A DNA stretch of 40,497 nt from Bacteroidaceae bacterium (GCA_017453465.1 JAFTEV010000073.1:1-40497); one strand, 5' to 3'; shown: positions 15,526 through 25,070, numbered from the stretch's first letter. Notes: generated from the sequence alone by a model not told the origin. Numbers and translations are program-made.

Positions 15526-16233
15526 ATGAAAAAGCTTGAATCTTCACTTACAAACATGTTGGCAGTGCTCACCGTCATTGCCATCGTAGCTGCGGGAGTT
15601 TTGGCTTACGTCAATTCCGTTACAGCTCCACAGATAGAGAAAATCAACGCCGAGAATCTGGCCGCTGGCATACGTGCCGTCATGGGCTCAGACGACATTC
15701 AGGTGGCCCAGCCACAAGAGGCCGACGGCTTCACCTGCTATGCCATCACCGATGCTTCAGCCCAGCCGCTGGGCACAGCCATTGTCACCACAGAGAACGG
15801 CTTCGGCGGTCCCCTTAAGGTGCTTGTCGGTTTCGACCGCGAAGGCACCATCCTGGGCTACACCGTGCTGGAACACGCAGAGACTCCGGGGCTCGGCGCG
15901 AAGGCAGGCGAGTGGTTCCAGGACAAGATTATTGGCAAGAACCCCGGTCAGTGTAACTTCACCGTGTCGAAAGACGGCGGCGAGATTGATGCCATCACAG
16001 CATCGACCATCACCAGCCGTGCCTTCCTCCTCGCCATTCAGAATGCCTACGACAAGCTGAAGGGCAGTCAGGACGCACAGACTGGGGCCTCGCCCCAGGC
16101 CGGCAAGACCACAGCCGTGTGCGACGGCAAGAATGGCTGCTGCAAGGCCGAGGCTTCTCCTGGCTGCAATGGCGACTGCCATTGTGAGAAAGAAGCGGCC
16201 TGTGATGCAGAGACCTCTGAACCGAAAGAATAA
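15526..16233 (+). CDS. rnfG: Rnf complex subunit RnfG with Cys-rich C-terminal tail
   Basis: RnfG is a single-span membrane protein (helix about 11-30) whose outer domain carries covalent FMN. The flavinylation site reads DAITASTITSR, with Thr161 as the likely acceptor in a variant of SGATxT. The FMN-binding domain ends near residue 185. Residues 199-226 then contain seven Cys with pairs and CxC spacing (GCC, CHC), followed by an acidic end. Such a metallothionein-like tail is not part of the core family. The gene keeps normal spacing to its neighbours and an intact frame. Confidence 0.92.
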   Translation: MKKLESSLTNMLAVLTVIAIVAAGVLAYVNSVTAPQIEKINAENLAAGIRAVMGSDDIQVAQPQEADGFTCYAITDASAQPLGTAIVTTENGFGGPLKVLVGFDREGTILGYTVLEHAETPGLGAKAGEWFQDKIIGKNPGQCNFTVSKDGGEIDAITASTITSRAFLLAIQNAYDKLKGSQDAQTGASPQAGKTTAVCDGKNGCCKAEASPGCNGDCHCEKEAACDAETSEPKE

Positions 16234-16256
16234 CCCCAAAGAAAACGAATACAATT

Positions 16257-16844
16257 ATGAATAACATGAAAGTTTTGCTGAATGGTATCATCAAGGAGAA
16301 CCCTACCTTCGTCCTTCTTTTGGGTATGTGTCCTACACTCGGTACCACTTCCTCAGCACTCAACGGCATGTCGATGGGACTGGCTACAATGGCCGTGCTC
16401 ATCCTCAGCAACTTCATCATCTCTCTGATTAAGCAGCTTGTGCCCGACATGGTGCGCATCCCGTCCTACATCGTGGTCATTGCCAGCCTGGTGACAGTGC
16501 TGCAGATGCTCATCAAGGCATACGCGCCCGAAATAGACAAGAGCCTTGGCCTCTTCATTCCGCTCATCGTCGTGAACTGCATCATTCTGGGTCGCGCCGA
16601 GTCGTTTGCAGCCAAGAACAATCCCGTAGCCTCCATCTTCGACGGCATCGGCATTGGTCTGGGTTTCACACTGGGTCTCACCAGCCTGGGAGCCGTGCGC
16701 GAACTGCTGGGCACAGGAGCCATCTTTGGCCATACCCTCTGGGGCGAAAGCTACGGAATGCTCATGTTCGTGCTTGCCCCCGGTGCCTTCCTCGCCCTGG
16801 GCTATCTCATCGTAGTGTTTAACAAAATCTTTAAGAAGGCATAA
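16257..16844 (+). CDS. rnfE: Rnf complex subunit RnfE
   Basis: This 195-residue integral membrane subunit, homologous to NqrD, has six helices. The conserved NPTFVLLLGMCPTLGTTSS segment holds a Cys thought to contribute to the membrane iron-sulphur site shared with RnfA. The second half-repeat has VVNCIILGRAESFA with another Cys. It starts 23 nt after rnfG and ends 2 nt before rnfA. Confidence 0.95.
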   Translation: MNNMKVLLNGIIKENPTFVLLLGMCPTLGTTSSALNGMSMGLATMAVLILSNFIISLIKQLVPDMVRIPSYIVVIASLVTVLQMLIKAYAPEIDKSLGLFIPLIVVNCIILGRAESFAAKNNPVASIFDGIGIGLGFTLGLTSLGAVRELLGTGAIFGHTLWGESYGMLMFVLAPGAFLALGYLIVVFNKIFKKA

Positions 16845-16846
16845 CC

Positions 16847-17458
16847 ATGGAAACAGTACTTAGCTTAATACTCATCATCATCACAGCCATCTTCGTCAAC
16901 AACGTCGTATTGGCTCAGTTCCTCGGCATCTGTCCGTTCCTCGGCGTGTCCAAGAAGGTTGACACAGCCAGCGGCATGGGCATGGCCGTCACCGCAGTGC
17001 TTGTTGTGGCCACGGCAGTGACCTACGGCATACAGAAACTGGTGCTCGACCCCAATGGCCTCGGCTACCTCCAGACCATTGCCTTCATCCTCGTCATTGC
17101 GGCACTGGTGCAGATGATTGAAATCATCCTGAAGAAGACCATGCCCGCGCTCTATCAGGCACTGGGCGTGTTCCTTCCGCTCATCACCACCAACTGCTGC
17201 ATCCTCGGTGTGGCCATCCTCGTGATTCAGAAGGACTACAGCCTGCTCGAAGGAGTCATTTATGCCGCCTCCACAGGCATAGGCTTCCTCCTGGCCATGG
17301 TGCTCTTTGCCGGTCTGCGCGAACAGCTCGAACTGGTCAATGTGCCCAAATCCTTCACCGGCGTGCCCATCGCACTCATCACCGCTGGCCTTCTGGCCAT
17401 GGCCTTCATGGGCTTCAGCGGCGTTGACGGCGGTCTGAAGATTCTGTTCGGCCTCTAA
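16847..17458 (+). CDS. rnfA: Rnf complex subunit RnfA
   Basis: This 203-residue integral membrane subunit, homologous to NqrE and inverted in topology relative to RnfE, has six helices. NNVVLAQFLGICPFLGVSK and TTNCCILGVAI carry the conserved Cys residues of the intramembrane iron-sulphur centre. It closes the operon and is followed by a strong terminator. Confidence 0.95.
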   Translation: METVLSLILIIITAIFVNNVVLAQFLGICPFLGVSKKVDTASGMGMAVTAVLVVATAVTYGIQKLVLDPNGLGYLQTIAFILVIAALVQMIEIILKKTMPALYQALGVFLPLITTNCCILGVAILVIQKDYSLLEGVIYAASTGIGFLLAMVLFAGLREQLELVNVPKSFTGVPIALITAGLLAMAFMGFSGVDGGLKILFGL

Positions 17459-17486
17459 GCCGGCGACACAACATAACCCTGTAATG

Positions 17487-17544
17487 CTTGGCAAGCAGCG
17501 GTGCAAACTCGGCGAGAGTGCACAGTCTGCTTGCCAAGTTTTTT
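17487..17544 (+). terminator. Intrinsic terminator of the rnf operon
   Basis: The perfect 12-bp stem CTTGGCAAGCAG (17487-17498) pairs with 17527-17538 and is followed by six T. An inner hairpin, GTGCA (17501-17505) with TGCAC, stacks inside the loop. Confidence 0.93.
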
Positions 17545-17593
17545 GTGTAAACTCGCTCACACAGCTATCCAAACTGTCTTGCACTTCAGACAC

Positions 17594-17729
17594 AACGGAG
17601 CGAGATAGGCAACAATTCTATAAATCATTGTTTGATTCTTAAGAATCATTGTTTGATTTACAAGAATCATTGTTTGATTCTTAAGAATCAAAGTGTGATT
17701 CTTAGTTTTATTGCCTATCTCGCTCCGTT
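17594..17729. repeat. Inverted-repeat element with four internal 21-nt tandem repeats
   Basis: The 19-bp arms AACGGAGCGAGATAGGCAA (17594-17612) and its exact reverse complement (17711-17729) enclose about four tandem copies of a 21-nt unit, AATCATTGTTTGATTCTTAAG-like, at 17623-17643, 17644-17664, 17665-17685 and 17686-17705. Each unit contains small palindromes such as TTAAGAATCA. The TAGGCAA at the inner end of the arm is shared with the elements at 1312 and 35875. No coding capacity is seen. Confidence 0.88.
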
Positions 17730-17906
17730 TGGTTCGGTGTGTGACAGAATTTTCCCTTCGGCGGGGTGGGGAAGTAAAGGAAATGTTTGTGCAGAAATGA
17801 AACATTCTTTCTGCTGTGCAGATGCAGTGAAAGTGGGCGTGGTGCCTTCCGTTTTCGGCCTTTAGCCTTGTTTTATGTGCCCTTTATACTATTTTTGCAG
17901 ACAAAC

Positions 17907-17939
17907 ATTGCTGTGTTTAAAAAAATTTGCTTACCTTTG
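17907..17939 (+). promoter_or_regulatory. Probable promoter of the exopolysaccharide locus
   Basis: A -7 box TACCTTTG (17932-17939) and an ATTG (17907-17910) with 21-nt spacing fit the phylum pattern. The leader would be about 83 nt to ATG 18029 and contains a weak GGGC/GCCC hairpin (17950-17976). Between the inverted-repeat element and this promoter (17730-17906) nothing else is seen. Confidence 0.65.
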
Positions 17940-18028
17940 CAAGCATTTTGGGCTTGAAAACAATAAAGAATGCCCATTGTGCGTTAAATAAGTTAAAATA
18001 ACAACAGAAAAATCTTCAGCTAAGATAG

Positions 18029-18631
18029 ATGTCGGAGACGAACAATATAGATGGAATGAATGCCTTTCAGCGAGCACTGAAACGAATGGGTGACATTCTG
18101 GGTGCTGCCGTGTTGCTCGCGCTATTCCTTCCATTTTTCATTTTACTCATTATTATATATAAGGTGACGGGCGGTGGCCCCGCTTTCTATACACAGGAGC
18201 GCATCGGGCTGCATGGTAAGCCCTTCCAGATATACAAGTTCAGGACCATGGTGGTGAATGCCGAGAAGGAGGATGTCCCTGTGCTGGAACAGCCCGACGA
18301 TGTGCGGTTGCTGAAGTACGGGAAGTTCATGCGCAGTCACCACATTGACGAATTGCCACAGCTCTTGAATGTGCTTCGTGGCGATATGTCTTTTGTGGGC
18401 TACCGTCCTGAGCGACGCTATTTTATAGATAAAATCATGGAGGTCAACAGGGACTACGAACTGCTGTTTGTCAGTCGTCCGGGCGTTACGTCGCTGGCCA
18501 CCATTCGCAACGGATATACCGACACGCTGGACAAGATGCTTCGCCGGCTGGACTACGACCTTGACTATCTGCGCCATCGTTCACTCCTGCTCGACTGGAA
18601 GATTATCTTCGAGACCGTGTTCAGCATCTGA
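18029..18631 (+). CDS. Priming sugar-phosphate transferase (bacterial sugar transferase family)
   Basis: This membrane enzyme attaches the first sugar-1-phosphate to undecaprenyl phosphate. The 200-residue protein is the short form: one hydrophobic re-entrant segment (about 22-44) and the cytoplasmic catalytic domain. QERIG (56-60), KFRTM (70-74), HHIDELPQLLNVLRGDMS (from 104) and GYRPER are the family signatures; the catalytic Asp-Glu pair is in DELPQ. It is the first gene of the polysaccharide locus, consistent with the initiating step. The sugar donated cannot be read from sequence. Confidence 0.93.
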   Translation: MSETNNIDGMNAFQRALKRMGDILGAAVLLALFLPFFILLIIIYKVTGGGPAFYTQERIGLHGKPFQIYKFRTMVVNAEKEDVPVLEQPDDVRLLKYGKFMRSHHIDELPQLLNVLRGDMSFVGYRPERRYFIDKIMEVNRDYELLFVSRPGVTSLATIRNGYTDTLDKMLRRLDYDLDYLRHRSLLLDWKIIFETVFSI

Positions 18632-18684
18632 TTCGTTGCCCCCGTCTCTGTATTTAACATTTATCGCATAACTCATACATCATT

Positions 18685-21099
18685 ATGTTCAAGAAGATTC
18701 TTGTAGCTGCATTCATTTCCCTGACTCCGCTGTTTGTGGATGCTCAGTCTATGACTGATACGCAGGTTGTCAATTACATTCAGAAGGAACAGGAGCGAGG
18801 CACCTCGCAGCAGCAGATTGTTGTGAATTTGATGAAGCGCGGCGTGACAACAGCCCAGCTGCAACGCATTCGCCAGAAGTATCAGCACCAGCAGCAGGAA
18901 GTGACGGCTGTAGATAACACGACGACGAAGGAGAACGTGGAGGAAGAAGTAGATGTGTTCTACAGCGACTCGCTGGGCTATGAAGAAGATGACACAAGGG
19001 CCGAGGAGCGTGTATTTGGACGCAACATCTTCAACAACAGGCGTCTCACCTTCCAGCCCAACCACAATATGCCAACGCCGCAGAACTACCGCCTGGGTGC
19101 AGGCGACAATGTGGTGATTGAGGTGTGGGGCGCATCGCAGCAGACCTACAACAAGACCATCTCGCCCGACGGCACTGTGACCATCGAGGGTGTAGGCCCC
19201 GTGAAGTTGGCTGGCCTCTCGGTGAGCCAGGCCAATGCCGAACTGAAATCTACGCTGGGCAAATACTACAGCGCATCGAACATCCAGCTCACCGTCGGCG
19301 GCACCCGCTCCATCCAGGTGCAGGTGATGGGCGAGGTCCGTGTGCCGGGCACTTACACGCTGAGTTCGCTCTCTTCTGCCTTCAATGCACTCTATTCTGC
19401 CGGAGGCATCAACAACGTGGGTACTTTGCGCGACATCAAGGTGTATCGTGGAGGGCGCATCATTGCCACGATTGACGTATATGACTACATCCTGACAGGC
19501 AATTCGTCGGGCGATGTCCGCCTGCAAGACAATGATATTATTGTCGTTGGCCCCTACGACTGCATTGTGGCCGTGCGCGGTAGTGTCAAGCGTCCGATGT
19601 ACTACGAAATGCGCAAGTCGGAGTCTGTGGGCACCCTGCTGAAGTATGCGGGCGGATTCACGGGCGATGCCTACAAGAAGAGCGTCACACTGACCCGCAA
19701 GTCGGGGGCTACTTACAGCATCCACACCATTGATGAGTTCCAGTTCAACAACTTCACCGTTGACGATGCCGACTCGGTGTTTGTCGGAGCCACTTCCACA
19801 GAGTTTGCCAACAAGGTGGAAATCCGTGGAGCCGTAGAACGCCCCGGTGAGTTTGAAATCGGCACAGGCGTGAGCACCGTGAAGGAACTCGTTGCTGCCG
19901 CAGGCGGACTGAAGACGGATGCCTTCACCACCCACGTGATGATTCACCGCCACAAGCCCGACATGACGCTGGAAGTCATCAATATGGACATAGCAGCCCT
20001 TGTGAACGGCACTGCCCCCGACATCCCCTTGCAGAAGTACGATGTGCTCTTCATCCCCAGCAAGAGCGACATGCACGCCGACGAGGTTCTGAGCATCATC
20101 GGAGCCGTGCGTTTCCCCGGCGCATACAAGTATGCTGACAACACCACCCTTGAAGACCTCGTGCTTCAGGCCGGTGGCCTCACGGAGGGTGCTTCCACGG
20201 TGAAGGTTGACGTGAACCGCCGCATCAAGGATCCCACTGCCACCGAGAAATCAGCCCAGCTGACCCAAAACTTCACCTTTGCGCTGAAGGATGGCTTTGT
20301 GATTGACGGCGAGCCGGGCTTTGCGCTTCAGCCATTCGACCAAGTCATTGTGCGCAACAGTCCTGCCTTCCACCGTCAGGAGAACGTGATTATTGACGGT
20401 GCAGTCAACTTTGAAGGTACTTTCGCCTTGTCGAACAAGAACTATCGCCTGTCCGACCTGGTGAAGGATGCAGGCGGACTGACGAATTTTGCATACGCCA
20501 GAGGCGCACGCCTGAAGCGCATCCTGAGCGAGGAAGAACGAATTACACGTGTTAACACTATTCGTGCCCAGCACATAGGCTTCATCGAGGATGCCCTCAA
20601 GGGCGGCAGTGATTTCAACAAGGAAATGATTGACTCGCTCAATTCGCTCAAGACCAACCAGGGTTCCACTTACCTCGTGAGCATCGACCTTGAGGAAGCC
20701 CTGAAGAACCCAGGCGGCGAGGCTGACATCGAAATGCGCGAGGGCGATGTGCTCTATGTGCCTCAATATTCAAGTACGGTGAAGATTTCGGGTGCTGTAA
20801 GCTACCCCGTGTCAGTCCTCTACAAGAAGGGAAAGCCGCTGAAGTACTACATCCAGCACGCAGGAGGCTTCGACGACAATGCCAAGAAGAATCGTGTCTA
20901 TGCAGTGAACATGAACGGCACCGTGGCTAAGCTGAAAAAATCTTCGAGCAAGGGCATTGAGCCAGGCTGTGAGATTTACGTGCCCACCAAGCCTATCAAG
21001 CAGAACAAGATGAGCACCTCCGAGATGCTCAGTATTGGTTCGACTTCAGCCTCCGTAGCCAGTGTGATTGCTGTCATTGCTAATTTGTTGAAGAAGTAA
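18685..21099 (+). CDS. Outer-membrane polysaccharide export protein with multiple SLBB domains (Wza-like)
   Basis: The 804-residue protein has a signal peptide (cleavage near residue 20, FVDAQ). A Gln-rich helical section follows (about 25-75), then a Poly_export domain from about residue 130 (YRLGAGDNVVIEVWGASQQ). A series of about five or six SLBB-type beta-grasp domains follows, each with a phrase such as GEVRVPGTYTL or GAVERPGEFEI. A C-terminal hydrophobic segment (about 780-800) probably spans the outer membrane. It is roughly twice the length of E. coli Wza, as usual for Bacteroidota. It should form the periplasmic and outer-membrane export channel with the Wzz protein encoded 15 nt downstream. 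Confidence 0.9.
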   Translation: MFKKILVAAFISLTPLFVDAQSMTDTQVVNYIQKEQERGTSQQQIVVNLMKRGVTTAQLQRIRQKYQHQQQEVTAVDNTTTKENVEEEVDVFYSDSLGYEEDDTRAEERVFGRNIFNNRRLTFQPNHNMPTPQNYRLGAGDNVVIEVWGASQQTYNKTISPDGTVTIEGVGPVKLAGLSVSQANAELKSTLGKYYSASNIQLTVGGTRSIQVQVMGEVRVPGTYTLSSLSSAFNALYSAGGINNVGTLRDIKVYRGGRIIATIDVYDYILTGNSSGDVRLQDNDIIVVGPYDCIVAVRGSVKRPMYYEMRKSESVGTLLKYAGGFTGDAYKKSVTLTRKSGATYSIHTIDEFQFNNFTVDDADSVFVGATSTEFANKVEIRGAVERPGEFEIGTGVSTVKELVAAAGGLKTDAFTTHVMIHRHKPDMTLEVINMDIAALVNGTAPDIPLQKYDVLFIPSKSDMHADEVLSIIGAVRFPGAYKYADNTTLEDLVLQAGGLTEGASTVKVDVNRRIKDPTATEKSAQLTQNFTFALKDGFVIDGEPGFALQPFDQVIVRNSPAFHRQENVIIDGAVNFEGTFALSNKNYRLSDLVKDAGGLTNFAYARGARLKRILSEEERITRVNTIRAQHIGFIEDALKGGSDFNKEMIDSLNSLKTNQGSTYLVSIDLEEALKNPGGEADIEMREGDVLYVPQYSSTVKISGAVSYPVSVLYKKGKPLKYYIQHAGGFDDNAKKNRVYAVNMNGTVAKLKKSSSKGIEPGCEIYVPTKPIKQNKMSTSEMLSIGSTSASVASVIAVIANLLKK

Positions 21100-21114
21100 A
21101 GAAACTTGCAGATT

Positions 21115-22203
21115 ATGGAAGAAAACAAGAATAATTCCGAAGTCATTGACTTGCGCGAGGTCTTCAAGACTCTCTGGAACAAGAAGATGCTATTCATCAA
21201 GGTCTGGATAGTCACATTCATCCTGGCTTGTGCCTACATTCTGCCCATCCCTCGCACCTACACCTCCGAGCTTTCGCTGGCTCCAGAGCTGGGTAGCCAG
21301 ATGACAGGCGGTGGATTGGCTTCTTTGGCAGGTTCTTTTGGCATTGACTTGTCGAGTATGCAGGCCGAAGATGCGTTTTATCCTTTGCTATATCCCGATG
21401 TGGTTTCCTCTAACGAGTTTGTTGTACGCCTCTTTGATGTGCGTGTCAAATCGCTGGATGGGGAAATAGATACTGACTATTACACCTATTTGACCCAACA
21501 CCAAAAAGCGACGTTCTATAGAGTGCCTATCAATTGGGTGAAGAGGCAGATTAAGAATCTCCTTGAGGAGAAAGAAGAGAGACCTTCCGCAGGTGACGGC
21601 AAAATCAATCCGTTTATGATGACGGAGAATCAGGATAAGGTTGCCAAAGCTGTGAGTGCCAATATCTCGTGTGATGTTGACATCAAGACAAACGTGATAA
21701 CCATCAGTGTCGTTGATCAAGACCCGCTGATTTGTGCTACCATGTGTGACTCTGTGCGTGTACTCCTGCAGGATTTCATTACGAAGTATCGCACCAACAA
21801 GGCGAGCATTGATGTGGAGCACTATCAGGCTTTGCTTGATGAGGCTGAGAAGGATTATAATAAGTCTGTTGATGCTTACAGTGCTTATTGCGATGCACAT
21901 AAGAACTCTATTTTGCAGTCTTATCTTTCGGAAAGAGACAAGCTCGAAAACGATATGGCTGTAAAACTGAACGTGTATAACACGATGAGCAGTCAGCTGC
22001 AAGCCGTGAAATCTAAGCTTCAGGAGCGCACGCCTGCATTCACACAGCTTCGCGGTGCTTCTGTCCCCATTAAAGCCACAGGCCCTAAGCGCATGATTTT
22101 TGTAGCGGCAATGCTTTTCCTTGCTTTCTGGGGGACGTGTCTGTATATCTATCGTAAGGAAATAATAGAACAGCTTGTAAATCCAGCCTCCAAAAAATCC
22201 TAA
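21115..22203 (+). CDS. Wzz-type chain-length determinant / polysaccharide co-polymerase
   Basis: The 362-residue inner-membrane protein has two membrane helices (about 25-45 and 326-346) enclosing a periplasmic domain with a coiled-coil region (about 225-315). It controls polymer length and couples to the export channel. No cytoplasmic tyrosine-kinase domain follows the second helix, so it is not a BY-kinase fusion. ATG 21115 is chosen over the in-frame TTG at 21106. The DLREVFKTLWNKK start is typical of Bacteroidota Wzz proteins. Confidence 0.9.
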   Translation: MEENKNNSEVIDLREVFKTLWNKKMLFIKVWIVTFILACAYILPIPRTYTSELSLAPELGSQMTGGGLASLAGSFGIDLSSMQAEDAFYPLLYPDVVSSNEFVVRLFDVRVKSLDGEIDTDYYTYLTQHQKATFYRVPINWVKRQIKNLLEEKEERPSAGDGKINPFMMTENQDKVAKAVSANISCDVDIKTNVITISVVDQDPLICATMCDSVRVLLQDFITKYRTNKASIDVEHYQALLDEAEKDYNKSVDAYSAYCDAHKNSILQSYLSERDKLENDMAVKLNVYNTMSSQLQAVKSKLQERTPAFTQLRGASVPIKATGPKRMIFVAAMLFLAFWGTCLYIYRKEIIEQLVNPASKKS

Positions 22204-22243
22204 TTACAAGCGGCTTCTTATTGTTGTCTTCTTATTATAAACA

Positions 22244-23545
22244 ATGAAGCTCGATAATATTTTTCTGATACGTAAAAATGCAATAGACAGGCTCTTTCTG
22301 TTCCGGAAGATAGACTTTGAAAGTCTTTTGACCATACAGAAGGTAGATGTAGTACGTTGGGTGTTCTATTTTGGAATGCTCATCGTTTACTATGCATCTA
22401 TGACTCCTTGGTTTCTGTGGCGAATTTATTCCTATTTCCCGCTGTTTGCCTTTTTCCCGATAGTGCTCAGTATGTTGCTGTCAAGAGGTTTGAGCACACC
22501 GCTTTTTACCCGAAAGGACTATATTTATCCTACGGTGGCATACTTCTTCTTGATTTTTACGGTAGTCATCATCAATGGGCGCAATGCCTTTGCCTATATA
22601 TTCATGGTGTTTAATCTCACCATATTCTTGTCTGTGTTTAAGTTGAATATTGACGAGCTGGACAGGCTGGGGACTTTCTTGGCAAAGAGTATGGGCTGCT
22701 TGCTGGCAGTGTCCATACCTTTCTATCTGCTCTATTTGGTGGGTTTCCCTATACCTCATTATCATCTGGTTAATCCTGATTTCGATTATTCGTATGAGAA
22801 CTATCGTTTTTTTCTGATAGACGACCGTTCCACCTTTGAATTGGTGCCGCGTTTCCACTCTGTCTTTCTGGAACCTTCGCATCTTGGTATGGCCTGTATC
22901 TCTTTGCTGTTTGCTCAGATAGGTAAATGGAGAAGGTGGTACAACATTGTGCTGTTTGTAGCACTGATTCTCACCTTTTCGCTTGCAGCCTATGTGTTCC
23001 TGGTCATCATGCTGTATTCTGCCAGCTGGATGAAGGGGAAAGCGATTATCGCAAAATTGATGATGTTGGGAGGGCTGTGCCTTGTTGTGGTCGTAGCCTC
23101 CTTATTCTACAATAAAGGTGACAATCTCGTCAATCAGCTGATTGTGCAACGTCTGACCATCAATGAGGATGGAAAGCTGGAAGGCGACAACCGTGTTTCA
23201 TCTATTTTTGAGAGGGAGTATGACCAAATGGCATCTTCGAGCGAAATACTGGTTGGGCGTGGAAGCGAGAGCATGAAAAAGTTCGGCTTCGGAAATGCTG
23301 GGTATCGCGTCTATATCTATAGCAATGGTCTGATTACGGTCTTTGTGCTTATCATCTTTTTTGCAGTTGTCGTCAGTACAAGCCGAAACACTAAAGCCAA
23401 AATAGTCATGCTGCTGGTACATGCCATTTCTTTTATCCCCCATGCGGTGCCAGTGAAACAAAGTTTTTTCATACCCCTCTATATCATGCTGTTTATAACC
23501 ATTAAGCAATCAGAAGAGAAACAACAGGAAAGTAAAGAAGCATAG
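22244..23545 (+). CDS. Wzy-like polysaccharide polymerase (O-antigen ligase/polymerase-like)
   Basis: The 433-residue protein has about 10-12 membrane helices and a large periplasmic loop in its second half (about 290-360). It contains RFHSVFLEPSHLGMA before a helix, as in many Wzy proteins. Position between Wzz and the flippase supports the role of joining repeat units. The family diverges strongly in sequence, so the assignment rests on topology and context. Base composition is AT-richer than in the rnf genes, as usual for variable polysaccharide genes. Confidence 0.75.
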   Translation: MKLDNIFLIRKNAIDRLFLFRKIDFESLLTIQKVDVVRWVFYFGMLIVYYASMTPWFLWRIYSYFPLFAFFPIVLSMLLSRGLSTPLFTRKDYIYPTVAYFFLIFTVVIINGRNAFAYIFMVFNLTIFLSVFKLNIDELDRLGTFLAKSMGCLLAVSIPFYLLYLVGFPIPHYHLVNPDFDYSYENYRFFLIDDRSTFELVPRFHSVFLEPSHLGMACISLLFAQIGKWRRWYNIVLFVALILTFSLAAYVFLVIMLYSASWMKGKAIIAKLMMLGGLCLVVVVASLFYNKGDNLVNQLIVQRLTINEDGKLEGDNRVSSIFEREYDQMASSSEILVGRGSESMKKFGFGNAGYRVYIYSNGLITVFVLIIFFAVVVSTSRNTKAKIVMLLVHAISFIPHAVPVKQSFFIPLYIMLFITIKQSEEKQQESKEA

Positions 23546-23546
23546 A

Positions 23547-25070
23547 ATGGAACCAGCCAAAAGAATTATATTGAATACATCTGTACAGTATGTCCGTTCC
23601 TTCATATACATGGTGCTGACACTGTTTTCTACGCGCTTTATCTTGAGTGCGTTGGGGCAGTCGGACTTCGGACTTTATTCTGTCATTGGCAGTATTGTGA
23701 TGATGCTGGGTTTCATTACCAGTTCGCTGGCCAGCAGCACACAGCGTTTTTTGTCTTATACGCATGGCTTGGATGACAAGCAGGAATTGCGACACATCTT
23801 CAGCAATGCCTTGCTTTTGCATGTTACTATTGCTCTGGTTCTGGTCCTGTTGATGGTGGTGATAGAGCCTTTTATGATGAACTATTTGCGCATACCCGCA
23901 GGAAGGCTGGAGGCTGGTGTCTTTGTTTATTATATGGTGACCATTATGATTGCCATGACCTTTATCACATCGCCGATACGTGCGCTGTATATTGCCCGTG
24001 AGAACATTGTTTACGTTTCCGTTGTAGAAGTGACAGATGCCGTCTTGAGGTTGGTCGGGGCCATCTCTCTTGCCTATATCTCTTGGGATTCGCTCAAGGT
24101 CTATGCCTTTTTGATGTCTTCCTTGTCTGTCTTCAATCTGCTTGTTTACATGATTTATGCAGGGGCAAAATATGATGAGTGTCATTTCCCCCGGATAGAA
24201 GAAATAAAGAAAGCATACTTGAAGAAACTTACGGGATTCGCCGTCTGGAATGTCTATGCTGTTGGCTCCACCGTGTTGCGGACACAGGGCTTGGCCATTA
24301 TCATCAATCGCTTCTTCGGCACCGTTGTCAACGCTTCCTACGGCATTGCTCTTCAAATTTCCCATGCTATCAGTTTCATTGCCCTCTCAATCTTGAACTC
24401 TATCAATCCGCAGCTGATGAAGGCAGAAGGGCGAGGTGACAGAAAACAAATGCTGAAGTTGGCAACGATGGAGAGTAAGTATTCCTATATGATTCTGTCT
24501 TTAGTGCTGATACCAGTCATGATAGAGATACCCCAGATATTGATGTTCTGGTTGGGCCGAGTGCCTGAATATGCAGTGGAGTTTTGCACCTGTATTGTCC
24601 TTGCCTTTATTCTCGACCAGTCCACCATAGGTCTGACTTCAGCCAACCAGGCAATAGGCCGAATCCGCAATTATACCTTGCTGGTCAGCACAATCCGTCT
24701 GATGATATTGCCAGCATCGTGGATTTGTCTTTATATAGGCTATCCTGCTCACTCTGTGATGATTGTGTATATCATATTTGAACTGCTTTGTGGAGTGGTT
24801 CGTATTCCGTTCTTGAAATATACAGGCGGACTGGACGTGAAGGATTATTGCCGAAATGTCTTTTTGAAAACATTGCTTCCCATCATAGGTAACATTGTAG
24901 TCTCTTATGCCATTTCGCAAAAGCTTGACATCCCTTATCGGTTCATCCTGACAGAGTGTGTGGGTGTAAGCGTAGGAGCGGCTTTGATTTACCTGTTTGC
25001 ACTGTCTGCTGCAGAAAAAGAGTGGCTCAATCATTTGATAAAAACCAAAGTGCTGAGACGTATATCATGA
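23547..25070 (+). CDS. Wzx-like lipid-linked oligosaccharide flippase (MATE/MOP superfamily)
   Basis: The 507-residue protein with 12-14 membrane helices starts MEPAKRIILNTSVQYVRSF and contains TRFILSALGQSDFGLYSVIG, a typical Wzx beginning. It would flip undecaprenyl-linked repeat units to the periplasmic face. It starts 1 nt after the polymerase stop and overlaps the next gene by 4 nt (ATGA), indicating tight translational coupling. Confidence 0.88.
   Translation: MEPAKRIILNTSVQYVRSFIYMVLTLFSTRFILSALGQSDFGLYSVIGSIVMMLGFITSSLASSTQRFLSYTHGLDDKQELRHIFSNALLLHVTIALVLVLLMVVIEPFMMNYLRIPAGRLEAGVFVYYMVTIMIAMTFITSPIRALYIARENIVYVSVVEVTDAVLRLVGAISLAYISWDSLKVYAFLMSSLSVFNLLVYMIYAGAKYDECHFPRIEEIKKAYLKKLTGFAVWNVYAVGSTVLRTQGLAIIINRFFGTVVNASYGIALQISHAISFIALSILNSINPQLMKAEGRGDRKQMLKLATMESKYSYMILSLVLIPVMIEIPQILMFWLGRVPEYAVEFCTCIVLAFILDQSTIGLTSANQAIGRIRNYTLLVSTIRLMILPASWICLYIGYPAHSVMIVYIIFELLCGVVRIPFLKYTGGLDVKDYCRNVFLKTLLPIIGNIVVSYAISQKLDIPYRFILTECVGVSVGAALIYLFALSAAEKEWLNHLIKTKVLRRIS

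Noticed and set aside
17623-17705. Tandem 21-nt repeats considered as a CRISPR array
   Set aside because: Units are contiguous with no unique spacers and there are no cas genes nearby.
18673-20076. 467-codon minus-strand frame opposite the SLBB export gene
   Set aside because: Composition is His/Val-rich and family-free, typical of a shadow of a GC-biased coding strand.
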